From the NCBI GenBank assembly GCA_964242425.1, contig CAXTCK010000057.1, positions 1-17,034 of the forward strand: a DNA stretch of 17,034 bases. The letters are read 5' to 3'. Shown here one piece after another: positions 1-7,358 of this stretch. The stretch comes from Lichenicola sp964242425 (GTDB lineage Bacteria; Pseudomonadota; Alphaproteobacteria; Acetobacterales; Acetobacteraceae). The position numbers and the translations under genes were made by a program. The notes beneath the pieces are model-generated. The model was not told the origin of the DNA. It was given only the letters and a program-made list of their open reading frames with translations, and searched no databases. Position 1 is the stretch's first letter. Each line of letters starts with the position of its first letter.

Positions 1-3
1 CTA

Positions 4-53
4 TTGGACGCTGTTTACCCCCGGAATCTGGAAACTTTTGCACGCTGTTTCAC
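4..53. repeat. Direct repeat at left edge, possible IS terminus
   Basis: The string TTGNACGCTGTTT occurs at 4-16 and again at 38-50, a 34-bp offset. No convincing gene covers 1-94. Closely spaced direct repeats of about 15-20 bp are typical of the ends of some insertion sequences, IS21-type among them, so this may be the end of an element lying left of the window. The assignment is an inference from layout and a recalled resemblance only. Confidence 0.3.
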
Positions 54-94
54 AGCCCTGAGCCTAGAGTCCGAGAATCGTCATGTAGTTTTTA

Positions 95-898
95 TCACCT
101 TTCCTGACGAAGGCGTCGACTTAAAGCACCAACCTCGTCTATCAACAGCGAGACGATCATGTCACGTCGCTCCGGAGTCATTCGCGCGGTAATCGCGGCA
201 ACGCTCAGCGCGGCAACAGGCATCTTCTCAGCATCGAGCACTGCTACACCGACTGCACTCATTCCGGAAATGACTCTCTCGTCATTGAAGGAGTAGCCTT
301 GAGATATCGTTTCATTCACTTGCCTGCGCAGCAATTCAAGTGTGAGGCGAGGATAGTCAACCAGAAGAGGTTCAGTTTTTATCAGTAACTCGTCTATCTC
401 GTCTCGCCGGTAGGCCGACAGCAGGGCAAGGCTACCTGAACCGACCCCGAGCGGCCGCCGCGAACCGATGTCCAGGGTCAGCGTCCTGATTGGAAAGCTT
501 CCCTCCTGCCGGTCGACGCACACGGACTCCACGCCGGACCGGACGGACAGGAACACAGTATCGCCAGTCTCTTGGCAGATGCGGCTCAAGGACTGTTGAG
601 CAACGGATCGGATGCTTTGGCGCGATCGTCCCACCCAACCGATAATCTCGGCCTCCCGACCAATCTCGTAGGTGCCGGTTCGGTCAGCCTCGCGCAGGAA
701 GCCGTTGGCCACCAGCGCCGACAGGATCCGGTGCACTGTCGTCTTGTTTAGCTCGAACTGGGTAGTGACGTCGCGCAGTCGTACGCCCTCGCTGCGTGAT
801 GCGGCAAATTTCAGGATGCGCAAGGCCCTTCCGATGCTTTGCGTCCCCTCGACACCGTCCTCGGCCGAACCGGCATTCAATGAGTTGCTATTCGACAT
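95..898 (-). CDS. IclR-family transcriptional regulator
   Basis: This 267-residue protein has the normal IclR length and layout. An N-terminal winged helix-turn-helix covers about residues 20-85, with the recognition segment around LNKTTVHRILSALVANGF (50-67). A C-terminal effector-binding domain covers about 95-260 and includes GVESVCVDRQEG and the late IclR segment VISGMSAVGVAVLD. The ATG at 898 is chosen because GGAGGA lies 3 nt upstream on the minus strand; a longer in-frame start at 961 lacks such a site and would add a low-complexity tail. The gene is divergent from the catabolic run and shares a 210-nt intergenic region with it, the usual layout for a pathway-specific IclR regulator answering to a small carboxylate or aromatic acid. 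Family certain, effector unknown. Confidence 0.93.
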   Translation of the reverse strand: MSNSNSLNAGSAEDGVEGTQSIGRALRILKFAASRSEGVRLRDVTTQFELNKTTVHRILSALVANGFLREADRTGTYEIGREAEIIGWVGRSRQSIRSVAQQSLSRICQETGDTVFLSVRSGVESVCVDRQEGSFPIRTLTLDIGSRRPLGVGSGSLALLSAYRRDEIDELLIKTEPLLVDYPRLTLELLRRQVNETISQGYSFNDERVISGMSAVGVAVLDAEKMPVAALSVAAITARMTPERRDMIVSLLIDEVGALSRRLRQER

Positions 899-962
899 GA
901 ATCCTCCGGGACCCGATGCACGGTTGCGTCCACCGGAACCTCCGCATGATTGAAGCAACATA

Positions 963-991
963 AGTTTAGACCGTTAATTCACAGTGTGGAA
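963..991 (-). promoter_or_regulatory. Possible sigma70-like promoter of the iclR gene
   Basis: Read on the minus strand, TTCCAC (991-986) is followed after 17 nt by TAAACT (968-963), about 65 nt upstream of the chosen iclR start. Both hexamers are only partial matches to the consensus, so this is a candidate by spacing and position. Confidence 0.25.
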
Positions 992-1031
992 CATGAAAAC
1001 GCCGCTCTCAGATCAGTCGCAAAACCGTGAT

Positions 1032-1075
1032 TGAACATGTAGTTCATTTACGCACTTCATAAGACTACATGTTCT
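1032..1075. promoter_or_regulatory. Paired inverted-repeat operator, likely IclR target
   Basis: GAACATGTAGT at 1033-1043 and ACTACATGTTC at 1064-1074 are perfect reverse complements, with a 20-nt spacer. The left half is itself a palindromic box, TGAAC-ATGTA-GTTCA (1032-1046); the right half keeps one good arm. The two box centres are about 29 bp apart, close to three helical turns, which would suit a dimer-of-dimers. A -35-like TTGAAC (1031-1036) overlaps the left box, so bound protein would sit on the promoter of the plus-strand operon. IclR proteins commonly bind such 13-15 bp boxes between divergent genes. The repeat is seen directly; the binding protein is inferred. Confidence 0.6.
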
Positions 1076-1084
1076 TCTGAGGAA

Positions 1085-1096
1085 CGAAAGCTTTCG
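1085..1096. promoter_or_regulatory. 12-bp perfect palindrome before the first operon gene
   Basis: CGAAAGCTTTCG is fully self-complementary with no loop, so it is better suited to binding a dimeric protein than to forming an RNA hairpin. It ends at the first base of the likely Shine-Dalgarno GGAG (1096-1099) of the gene starting at 1109. It does not resemble the boxes at 1032-1075, so it could be a site for another regulator or chance. Confidence 0.35.
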
Positions 1097-1108
1097 GAGC
1101 GGGATACC

Positions 1109-1975
1109 GTGAACGATCTCCAAGAACAAATTTCACATTATGAAACACTGGATGTTTTGGTGGAATACTCGATCACCACGGCAGACACGATCACCAAGCT
1201 GAAGGCGCTGCACAAAGATCAAGTCGTCGTGTCCGGATCCCATGGCGGGGTCTATGCCGGCTGGTGTGCCGCCAAGGGCGGCGTCCGTGCGGTGATCCTG
1301 AACGACGCCGGCATCGGAAAGGATCATGCAGGAATCGGTTCGCTCTCGTTTCTTGACCAGATCGGGCTCGCCGCGGCGACGGCAGGTTCTGAGTCCTGCC
1401 GCATCGCCGATGCGGACGACATGCTCGCAGGCGGAGTCATTAGCCACGTCAACCGAATGGCGGCGGTTTTCGGCTGTGCCCCGGGTCAGAGCGTTCGCGA
1501 GTGCGCCGCCCGGCTGCAGGCTGCCCAGCCGACGAGTCAGCCTGTCCCTGCCATTCAGGAAGCTCGTTTCGTCATAAACGAGAGGCCCGGATATCCGGTC
1601 GTCGTCGGCATCGACTCGGCGTCGCTGTTCCGGCCGGAGGATGCGGGGCGGATCGTCGTTACCGCATCGCATGGTGGCCTCGTCGGCGGAAAGGCGGACA
1701 CAACGGTTCCCCCAGGCGTGCTCGCGGCGTTCTTCAACGATGCTGGCGGCTGCAAGGGCGGCTCCGGCTATGCACGCTTGTCGTCGCTGGACGACCGCGG
1801 CGTGGCCGGTGGAACCGTGGCCGCGTCGAGTGCCAGGATCGGCGACGCGCGATCATCCTACGAGGACGGCGTGCTGTCCCACGTGAATCAGACCGCCGCG
1901 CGCCTCGGCGGGCGCGTCGGCATGTCGCTTCGCATGTTCGTGGACCACCTCGCCGACGTGATGGAGCGGAGATGA
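1109..1975 (+). CDS. Unrecognised protein with two tandem copies of one domain
   Basis: I do not recognise a named family for this 288-residue protein. It starts at GTG (1109), with GGAG 9 nt upstream. It consists of two related halves, each carrying three motifs in the same order: SHGG at 44-47 and 187-190, NDAG at 65-68 and 210-213, SHVN at 112-115 and 257-260. The offset is 143-145 residues, so the duplication is clean. LxxLD, RIxDA and a G(V/M)SxR-like segment also recur. Repeated Ser/His and Asp/Asn clusters could form catalytic or metal sites, either one per half or shared across the halves. No signal peptide or membrane segment is seen, so it is probably cytosolic. It is the first gene of the operon and overlaps the next by 4 nt (ATGA), so it probably acts on a pathway intermediate. 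Function unknown. Confidence 0.85.
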   Translation: MNDLQEQISHYETLDVLVEYSITTADTITKLKALHKDQVVVSGSHGGVYAGWCAAKGGVRAVILNDAGIGKDHAGIGSLSFLDQIGLAAATAGSESCRIADADDMLAGGVISHVNRMAAVFGCAPGQSVRECAARLQAAQPTSQPVPAIQEARFVINERPGYPVVVGIDSASLFRPEDAGRIVVTASHGGLVGGKADTTVPPGVLAAFFNDAGGCKGGSGYARLSSLDDRGVAGGTVAASSARIGDARSSYEDGVLSHVNQTAARLGGRVGMSLRMFVDHLADVMERR

Positions 1976-2736
1976 TGACGACGCGTCGCGTGGCCGTCGT
2001 GACGGGCGGCGGGAGCGGGATCGGGGCCGCGATCTGTCAACGACTGGCGGCCGACGGATTGGCCGTCGTGGTCGGCGACCGCGACGCCGGCAACGCCGAG
2101 CGGATCGCGGCCGGAATCGCAGCCCAGGGACACGACGCCATGGCGGTCGTCATGGAGGTGACCAAGCCGCAAAGCGTGGACGGCGCCGTGCAACAGGCGG
2201 TGGAGCGGTACGGGGCGCTCGACGTCATGGTCGCCTGCGCCGGCATCGGCATACAGAAGCCGTTCCTCGAGACCAGCCTCGACGAGTGGAACGCGATCAT
2301 CGACGTGAACCTGACCGGCGTGTTCCTGTGCGGAAAGGCGGCGGCCACGGTCATGGCGCCCCAAGGGTCGGGCCGGATCATCAACATAGCCTCCGTGGCC
2401 GGCATGCGCGGCATTCCCGGACGGTCGGCCTACGGTGCCTCCAAGGGCGGCGTGATCAGCCTGACGGAGGTCATGGCGGTGGAGCTCGGGCCCCTGGGGA
2501 TCACGGTGAACACCATAGCACCCGGGCCGATCGACACCCCGCTGACCGAGCGCATGCACACGGCCGAGACCCGCCGCGCCTACACCGCGGGGATGTCGCT
2601 ACGCCGCTACGGCACGCTGGCGGAGGTCGCCGGTGCGGCCGCGTTCCTCGCCTCCGAGGACGCCGCCTTCGTGACCGGCCACACGCTGCCGGTCGACGGC
2701 GGCATGGCGACCGCCGGCCCGTCGTTCCAACTGTGA
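1972..2736 (+). CDS. SDR-family NAD-dependent oxidoreductase (3-oxoacyl reductase-like)
   Basis: This is a 254-residue classical short-chain dehydrogenase with cofactor motif TGGGSGIG (11-18), Asn113, and the catalytic Ser141, Tyr154 and Lys158 (YGASK). It ends in the usual LPVDGG segment. Asp36 at the end of the second beta strand favours NAD(H) over NADP(H). The common NNAG motif is replaced by ACAG (88-91). The ATG overlaps the preceding stop as ATGA, with GGAG just upstream, indicating translational coupling. The family oxidises secondary alcohols or reduces ketones, and the adjacent ThDP and aldolase genes suggest a hydroxy/oxo acid or an acetoin-like substrate. The exact substrate cannot be read from sequence. 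Confidence 0.92.
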   Translation: MMTTRRVAVVTGGGSGIGAAICQRLAADGLAVVVGDRDAGNAERIAAGIAAQGHDAMAVVMEVTKPQSVDGAVQQAVERYGALDVMVACAGIGIQKPFLETSLDEWNAIIDVNLTGVFLCGKAAATVMAPQGSGRIINIASVAGMRGIPGRSAYGASKGGVISLTEVMAVELGPLGITVNTIAPGPIDTPLTERMHTAETRRAYTAGMSLRRYGTLAEVAGAAAFLASEDAAFVTGHTLPVDGGMATAGPSFQL

Positions 2737-2785
2737 TGCCTGGCGGACCCGGCGACGCCACCCACGAGATGATGAAGATCCTGCC

Positions 2786-3787
2786 ATGAACACCGAACCG
2801 ATACCCGCTCCGTCCACGGTCGATCCCGACCGGCTGCTGGCCCAGGTGCAGGCCATGTGGCGGATACGCAGCTTCGAGGAGCAGGCCCTGGTCGGCCTGG
2901 AGGAGAAGATCGTTCTCGGCGCGATCCACCCGTCCATCGGGCAGGAAGCGATCGCCGTCGGCGTCTGTGCCCATCTTCGGCGTGACGACGTGCTGTTGTC
3001 GACCCATCGCGGCCACGGGCACACCCTGGCGAAGGGCGCCGAGCCGCTGCCGATGATGCGCGAGTTGTTCGGCCGCGAGGGTGGCAACTGCGGCGGCAAG
3101 GGCGGGTCGATGCACATCGCCGATTTCGGCGTGGGCATGCTCGGCGCCAACGGCGTGGTCGCCGCGAACATCGTCATCGCCGCCGGAGCGGCCCATGCCA
3201 TCAAGCTGAAGGGCGAGGACAAGGTCGTGTGCGTCCTGTTCGGCGACGGCGCGATCAACCGCGGGCCGTTTCTCGAGGGGCTGAACTGGGCCCAGGTGTT
3301 CGGGCTGCCGGTGCTGTTCGTCTGCGAGGACAACGGTTTCGCCGCCACCACCCGAACCAGGACGCTGACCGGCGGCGACGGTCCGTCGGCGCGCGCGCGG
3401 AGCATCGGCGTGCAGGCGGAGGAGATCGACGGCAACGACGTGGTCGTCGTGGATGCGGCGGCGCGTGAGCTCGTGGCGGCGATCAGGGCAGGCGGCGGTC
3501 CACGCTTCCTCCATGCGCACACCTACAGGCTCACCGGGCATACCGGGTCCGATCCGGCGACCTACCGCCCGAAGAGCGAGGTGGAGGAGCGCTGGCTGTC
3601 GGACCCGATCGTCCGCGCCACGGCACAACTCCGTTCGCACGCCGACGCGGTGGACGCGATCCGCGACGCGGCGCGCGTGGAAATGCGCGAGGCCTACGAT
3701 ACGGCCAAGGCGACCGGCTTCCCGGAAGCGGCGTTGGCCTTCGCCGACGTGCAGGATGTCGGCGATCCAAGGCAGGAGGCGTTCTGA
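2786..3787 (+). CDS. ThDP-dependent dehydrogenase E1 component, alpha subunit (AcoA-like)
   Basis: This 333-residue protein resembles the alpha subunit of acetoin/pyruvate dehydrogenase E1. Visible signatures are IGQEAIAVGVC, THRGHGHTLAKG and GGKGGSMHIADF, plus the ThDP-Mg motif starting GDG at 153-155 and ending E-D-N at 181-183. The D154 to N183 spacing of 29 matches other E1 alpha subunits. Usual members read E-N-N; here the first Asn is Asp182, while the expected metal ligand Asn183 is kept. NQG and FHE of the family are NRG and FLE here. It forms an alpha2beta2 enzyme with the next gene (1-nt overlap, TGATG). It would decarboxylate a 2-oxoacid or cleave an acetoin-like ketol and pass the acyl group to lipoyl-E2, but no E2 or E3 gene is present in the window. 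Confidence 0.9.
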   Translation: MNTEPIPAPSTVDPDRLLAQVQAMWRIRSFEEQALVGLEEKIVLGAIHPSIGQEAIAVGVCAHLRRDDVLLSTHRGHGHTLAKGAEPLPMMRELFGREGGNCGGKGGSMHIADFGVGMLGANGVVAANIVIAAGAAHAIKLKGEDKVVCVLFGDGAINRGPFLEGLNWAQVFGLPVLFVCEDNGFAATTRTRTLTGGDGPSARARSIGVQAEEIDGNDVVVVDAAARELVAAIRAGGGPRFLHAHTYRLTGHTGSDPATYRPKSEVEERWLSDPIVRATAQLRSHADAVDAIRDAARVEMREAYDTAKATGFPEAALAFADVQDVGDPRQEAF

Positions 3788-4764
3788 TGGGCACCATGAC
3801 CTGCCTTGAGGCGTCGCGTGCGGCGCTCGCGGAGGAGATGCGTCGCGACGCGACGGTCTGGACCGTGGGCGAGGACATCGGGCGCGGCGGCGTGTTCGGC
3901 CAGTATAAGGGACTGGTGGAGGAGTTCGGAAGCGAGCGCGTCGCCGACGCGCCGATCTCGGAGGCGTGCATCATGGGTGCCGCGGTCGGCGCCGCCATGA
4001 TGGGCACCCGGCCGGTGGTGGAGATGCGGTTCTCGGACTTCGCGCTCTGCGGCATGGACGAGCTGGTCAACCAGGCGGCGAAGGCCCGCTACATGTTCGG
4101 CGGCCAAGCCCGCGTGCCGCTGGTCGTGCGCGAGCCGATCGGGCTGTGGCGCTCCTCCGCGGCACAGCATTCGCAGTCGCTCGAGGCGTGGTACGCGCAC
4201 GTGCCAGGCCTGGTTGTTGCCTGTCCGGCCACGCCGGCCTGCGTGAAGGGCCTGCTGAAGAGCGCGATACGCTGCGACGACCCGGTGGTGTTCATGGAGC
4301 ACAAGGGCCTGTGGCCGTTCGAGGGCGAGGTGCCGGACGACGCCGACACCACGATCCCGTTCGGCAAGGCGCGTCACGTCCGTCAGGGTCGGCACCTGAC
4401 CATGGTGTCGTGGTCGGCGCAGGTGCATGCCTGCGAGGCGGCGGCGCGCACGCTCGCCGACTCGGGCATCGAGGTCGACCTGCTCGACCTTCGCACCCTC
4501 TGGCCCTGGGACAAGACGGCGGTGCTGGACAGCGTGAACCGGACCGGACGCCTGCTGGTGGCGCAGGAGGCGGTGTCGGTCGCGGGGTTCGGCGCCGAGA
4601 TCGTCGCCACAGTCGCGAGCCGGCTCCACGCGCGGCTCGAGGCCGCGCCGGTCCGGCTGGGCGCGCCGCGCATCCCGGTGTCGTATGCGCCGCCGCTCGA
4701 GGACGAGGTCCGCGTCACCCCGGCGGCGATCGTGTCGGCCGCGCGGGCGATGCTGCGGCCATGA
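3787..4764 (+). CDS. ThDP-dependent dehydrogenase E1 component, beta subunit (AcoB-like)
   Basis: This 325-residue protein is the transketolase-like beta partner of the preceding subunit. It keeps the ThDP-activating Glu59 in DAPISEA and His128 in the family signature QHSQSLEAWYAHVPG. The C-terminal domain (about 200-320) has the usual LDLRTLWPWD and LLVAQEA segments, which in this family contact E2. Length is normal, and all expected active-site elements appear present. The start at 3787 uses the A of the previous stop, so the subunits are translationally coupled, which suits 1:1 assembly. Substrate is not defined: acetoin, pyruvate, branched-chain or other 2-oxoacid are all possible. Confidence 0.91.
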   Translation: MGTMTCLEASRAALAEEMRRDATVWTVGEDIGRGGVFGQYKGLVEEFGSERVADAPISEACIMGAAVGAAMMGTRPVVEMRFSDFALCGMDELVNQAAKARYMFGGQARVPLVVREPIGLWRSSAAQHSQSLEAWYAHVPGLVVACPATPACVKGLLKSAIRCDDPVVFMEHKGLWPFEGEVPDDADTTIPFGKARHVRQGRHLTMVSWSAQVHACEAAARTLADSGIEVDLLDLRTLWPWDKTAVLDSVNRTGRLLVAQEAVSVAGFGAEIVATVASRLHARLEAAPVRLGAPRIPVSYAPPLEDEVRVTPAAIVSAARAMLRP

Positions 4765-4824
4765 TCGCCGCCTGCGGCCTGCCGTCGACATCCACTCTCC
4801 GTCACTGACCAGCGAGAACGAAGC

Positions 4825-6558
4825 ATGCAGTCGAACGAGATGGGCAACGGGATGACCGGCGGCGAGGCGATCGCCCGGATGATCGCCGCCTTCAACGGCG
4901 GACCGATGTTCGGGATGGGCGGCTTCCAGCTGCTGCCGTTCTACGACGCGGCGCGGCGCCTCGGCCTGCCGCACCACCTGATCAACGACGAGCGCTCGGC
5001 GGTGTTCATCGCCGATGCCTACGCCAAGGTCACCGGCCGCGTGGGTCTCGCCGACGCGACGCTCGGTCCGGGTGCCACCAACCTGGTGACCGGGCTGGTC
5101 GAGGCGCTGAACGCCGGCACGCCGATGGTCGTGCTGGTCGGTGACACGCACCGTCTGCATGCCTGGAAGAACATGACCCAGGAGTCCCGGCAGACCGAAA
5201 TCCTGCGCCCGGCGGTCAAGGAGCTGATCCGGATCGAGATGATCGAGCGCATTCCCGAGCTGGTCCGCCGCGCCTTCCTGGTCGCGACGTCCGGCCGGCC
5301 CGGCCCGGTGGTGCTCGACGTGCCGGAGGACATCTGCCACGCCACCTACGGGTTCGCCGAGGCGGACTTCCATGCCGATGCCACCTATCAGGCGGCGCCG
5401 GCGATCCGCTGCCGGGCCCCCCGGGACGCGCTGTCGGCGGCGGCGGCCCGGCTTTCCAAGGCCGAGCGGCCGATCATCCTGGCTGGCGGCGGCGTGCATC
5501 TCAGCGGCGCGTGGGACGCGCTGACCCGGTTCGCGCGACAGATGCAGATCCCGGTCGCCCACACCATGACCGGCAAGGGCGCCGTGCCGTGCAGCGAGGT
5601 GCTGAGCGCCGGGCTGTTCGGCCGCTACGACCGGATCGCCAACCAGCTGATCGAGGAGTCCGACCTGGTCCTGGGGCTCGGGTGCAAGCTCGGCGAGATC
5701 GCGACCAAGCGCTACAGCGTACCACCCGCCGGCAAGCCGCTGATCCACATGGACGTCGTCGCCGAGGAGTTCGGCCGCACCGTCCAGCCGGACATCGCCC
5801 TGTGGAGCGACGTGCGCAGCGGCATCGAGGACCTGCACGAGATGCTGGACGCCCACCCGGTGCCGGCGTCACGGTCACGCTACGTCGAGGAGGTCGGGCG
5901 CAGGATGGCGGCTTGGCGCGAGTCGGCGCGGGAGCGTTACACCTCCGAGGAGATCCCGATCTCCATGGGCCGACTGATGGGGGAGCTGAACCAGCTCATG
6001 CCTGCGGACGGGATCCTGATCGCCGACGGCGGCTTCGCGGCGCACTGGGCCGGCCTGCTCTACGACACCAAACAGGCCGGACGCGGCTTCGTGCCTGACC
6101 GCGGCTTTGCCTCGATCGGCTACGGCCTGCCCGGCGCGATGGGGGCGGCGATCGCGGCGCCGGGACGGCAGGTGGTCGGCCTGACCGGCGACGGCGGCTT
6201 CAACATGATGCTGGGCGAGCTGGAAACCGCACGCCGACTGGATCTGTCCTTCACGATCATCGTGGTGAACAACGCAGCCTCTGGCTACGTGAAGGCGCTG
6301 CAGCACCTGATGTACGGTGCGGGGTCGTACCACGCCTCGGACTTGGCGGAGACGAACTACGCCGAGGTCGCGACCGCTTTCGGCTGCACCGGCCTGCGGG
6401 TCGAGACACCGGACCAGGTCGCCTCGGCGCTGCGGCAGGCTTTCGGCACGCGCGGCCCGGTGGTCATCGACGCCGTGGTGACCCGCGACCCGGCGAAGAT
6501 GCTGCCGGCCGCCGACAGCCGCGCGGTGCAGGTCAAGAAGGGAGACCGCGTTGCCTGA
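4825..6558 (+). CDS. ThDP-dependent enzyme, acetolactate synthase/benzoylformate decarboxylase fold
   Basis: This 577-residue protein has the three-domain layout of the POX/ALS family. The N-terminal PYR domain (about 1-180) carries the cofactor-activating Glu56 in NDERSAVFIADAYAK. A central domain spans about 200-340. The C-terminal PP domain (about 375-560) has GDGGFNM at 455-461 and Asn482-Asn483, with D456 to N483 spacing of 27. The presence of Glu56 argues against glyoxylate carboligase, which has Val there. No FAD requirement can be read off, and no partner small subunit (IlvN/H) is nearby, so biosynthetic acetolactate synthase is unlikely. In context it may decarboxylate a 2-oxoacid, ligate two carbonyls or cleave a diketone. 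It starts 60 nt after the E1 beta stop, with a weak GAGAACGAAG before the ATG, and overlaps the next gene by 8 nt. Confidence 0.9.
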   Translation: MQSNEMGNGMTGGEAIARMIAAFNGGPMFGMGGFQLLPFYDAARRLGLPHHLINDERSAVFIADAYAKVTGRVGLADATLGPGATNLVTGLVEALNAGTPMVVLVGDTHRLHAWKNMTQESRQTEILRPAVKELIRIEMIERIPELVRRAFLVATSGRPGPVVLDVPEDICHATYGFAEADFHADATYQAAPAIRCRAPRDALSAAAARLSKAERPIILAGGGVHLSGAWDALTRFARQMQIPVAHTMTGKGAVPCSEVLSAGLFGRYDRIANQLIEESDLVLGLGCKLGEIATKRYSVPPAGKPLIHMDVVAEEFGRTVQPDIALWSDVRSGIEDLHEMLDAHPVPASRSRYVEEVGRRMAAWRESARERYTSEEIPISMGRLMGELNQLMPADGILIADGGFAAHWAGLLYDTKQAGRGFVPDRGFASIGYGLPGAMGAAIAAPGRQVVGLTGDGGFNMMLGELETARRLDLSFTIIVVNNAASGYVKALQHLMYGAGSYHASDLAETNYAEVATAFGCTGLRVETPDQVASALRQAFGTRGPVVIDAVVTRDPAKMLPAADSRAVQVKKGDRVA

Positions 6559-7318
6559 TCCTTCCGAACCGTCGCGTCTCGGCCCGGACACCGTCGCCCT
6601 GGTGACCGGCGCGAGCAGCGGCATCGGGCAGGCGATCGCCACCGGCCTCGCCGCGCGCGGCTGCCGCGTGATCCTGGCCGCGCGTCGGCTGGATCGGATC
6701 ACAGCGATCGCCGGGGCGATCGGCGCCAGCGCCCTCGCCTGGCCGATCGACCTCTGCCGCGCCGATGAGATCGACCGGCTGCCGGCGGCCCTGCCGGAGG
6801 GGTTCCGCCGGATCGACGTGCTGGTCAACAACGCCGGGAGCGACGTCGGCGGCCGGCTGCCCTTCCTCGACAAGCCGGCCGAGGATTGGGACGGGATGAT
6901 CGACACCAACCTGCGTGCCGTCTTCAGGCTGACCCGGATGGTGCTGCCCGGGATGGTCGAGCGCAAGCGCGGCGACATCGTCAATCTCGGCTCGATCTCC
7001 GGAATACGGTCGTTCGCCAACGTGTCGGCGTACGGCGCAACCAAGGCCGCGATCCACATGTTCAGCGAGAACCTGCGCACCGAGCTGGCCGGATCCGGCG
7101 TGCGCCTCGTCGAGCTGCTGCCGGGGCCGGTGCGCACCGAGTTCATGGACATCCGCTTCGGCGGAGACCGGGAACGCGTCGAGCGCTACTGGCAGGAGAT
7201 GAGCGAGGGTGCTCCGCTGGAGGCCGAGGACGTCGCGCGCAGCGTCTTGTTCGCCCTGTCGGAGCCCGCGCACGTCACCCTGTCGCAGATCGTAATGATG
7301 CCGTCCAGCCGATGCTGA
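6551..7318 (+). CDS. SDR oxidoreductase, YdfG-like 3-hydroxy acid dehydrogenase family
   Basis: This 255-residue classical SDR has TGASSGIG (19-26), NNAG (93-96), Asn120, Ser148, Tyr161 and Lys165. Beyond the common fold it shows hallmarks of the YdfG branch: DWDGMIDTNL, a TEF...RFGGD stretch, and a C-terminal end with PAHV followed by MMP. That branch oxidises L-allo-threonine, L-serine and 3-hydroxypropionate or reduces malonic semialdehyde. The arginines at 45-46 after the second beta strand suit NADP(H). The start is TTG at 6551, inside the preceding gene, chosen because GGGAG lies 6 nt upstream and no better start precedes TGASSGIG. The second SDR of the operon differs from the first in likely cofactor, so the two could work in opposite directions. 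Substrate inferred only. Confidence 0.9.
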   Translation: MPDPSEPSRLGPDTVALVTGASSGIGQAIATGLAARGCRVILAARRLDRITAIAGAIGASALAWPIDLCRADEIDRLPAALPEGFRRIDVLVNNAGSDVGGRLPFLDKPAEDWDGMIDTNLRAVFRLTRMVLPGMVERKRGDIVNLGSISGIRSFANVSAYGATKAAIHMFSENLRTELAGSGVRLVELLPGPVRTEFMDIRFGGDRERVERYWQEMSEGAPLEAEDVARSVLFALSEPAHVTLSQIVMMPSSRC

Positions 7319-7358
7319 CGGGACAGGTCAGGTAGCGGCCGCAATGATGGATGGGCGA

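Noticed and set aside
82..95. CATGTAGTT near the iclR stop, matching part of the operator box at 1032-1046
   Set aside because: Only nine bases match and no palindromic partner is present, so chance is the simplest explanation.
4..192. Small plus-strand open frame at the left edge
   Set aside because: It overlaps the 3' end of the IclR gene on the opposite strand, has no ribosome-binding site and no recognisable motif.
3694..5856. A 720-codon open frame on the minus strand opposite the E1 and ThDP genes, and a similar one at 2501-3640
   Set aside because: Both are Arg/His/Gly-rich low-information translations of high-GC coding DNA. The plus-strand frames carry full catalytic motifs, so these are shadows.
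4825..6558. Glyoxylate carboligase or biosynthetic acetolactate synthase as the identity of the ALS-like enzyme
   Set aside because: Glu56 is present, whereas glyoxylate carboligase has Val there, and there is no regulatory small-subunit gene beside it.
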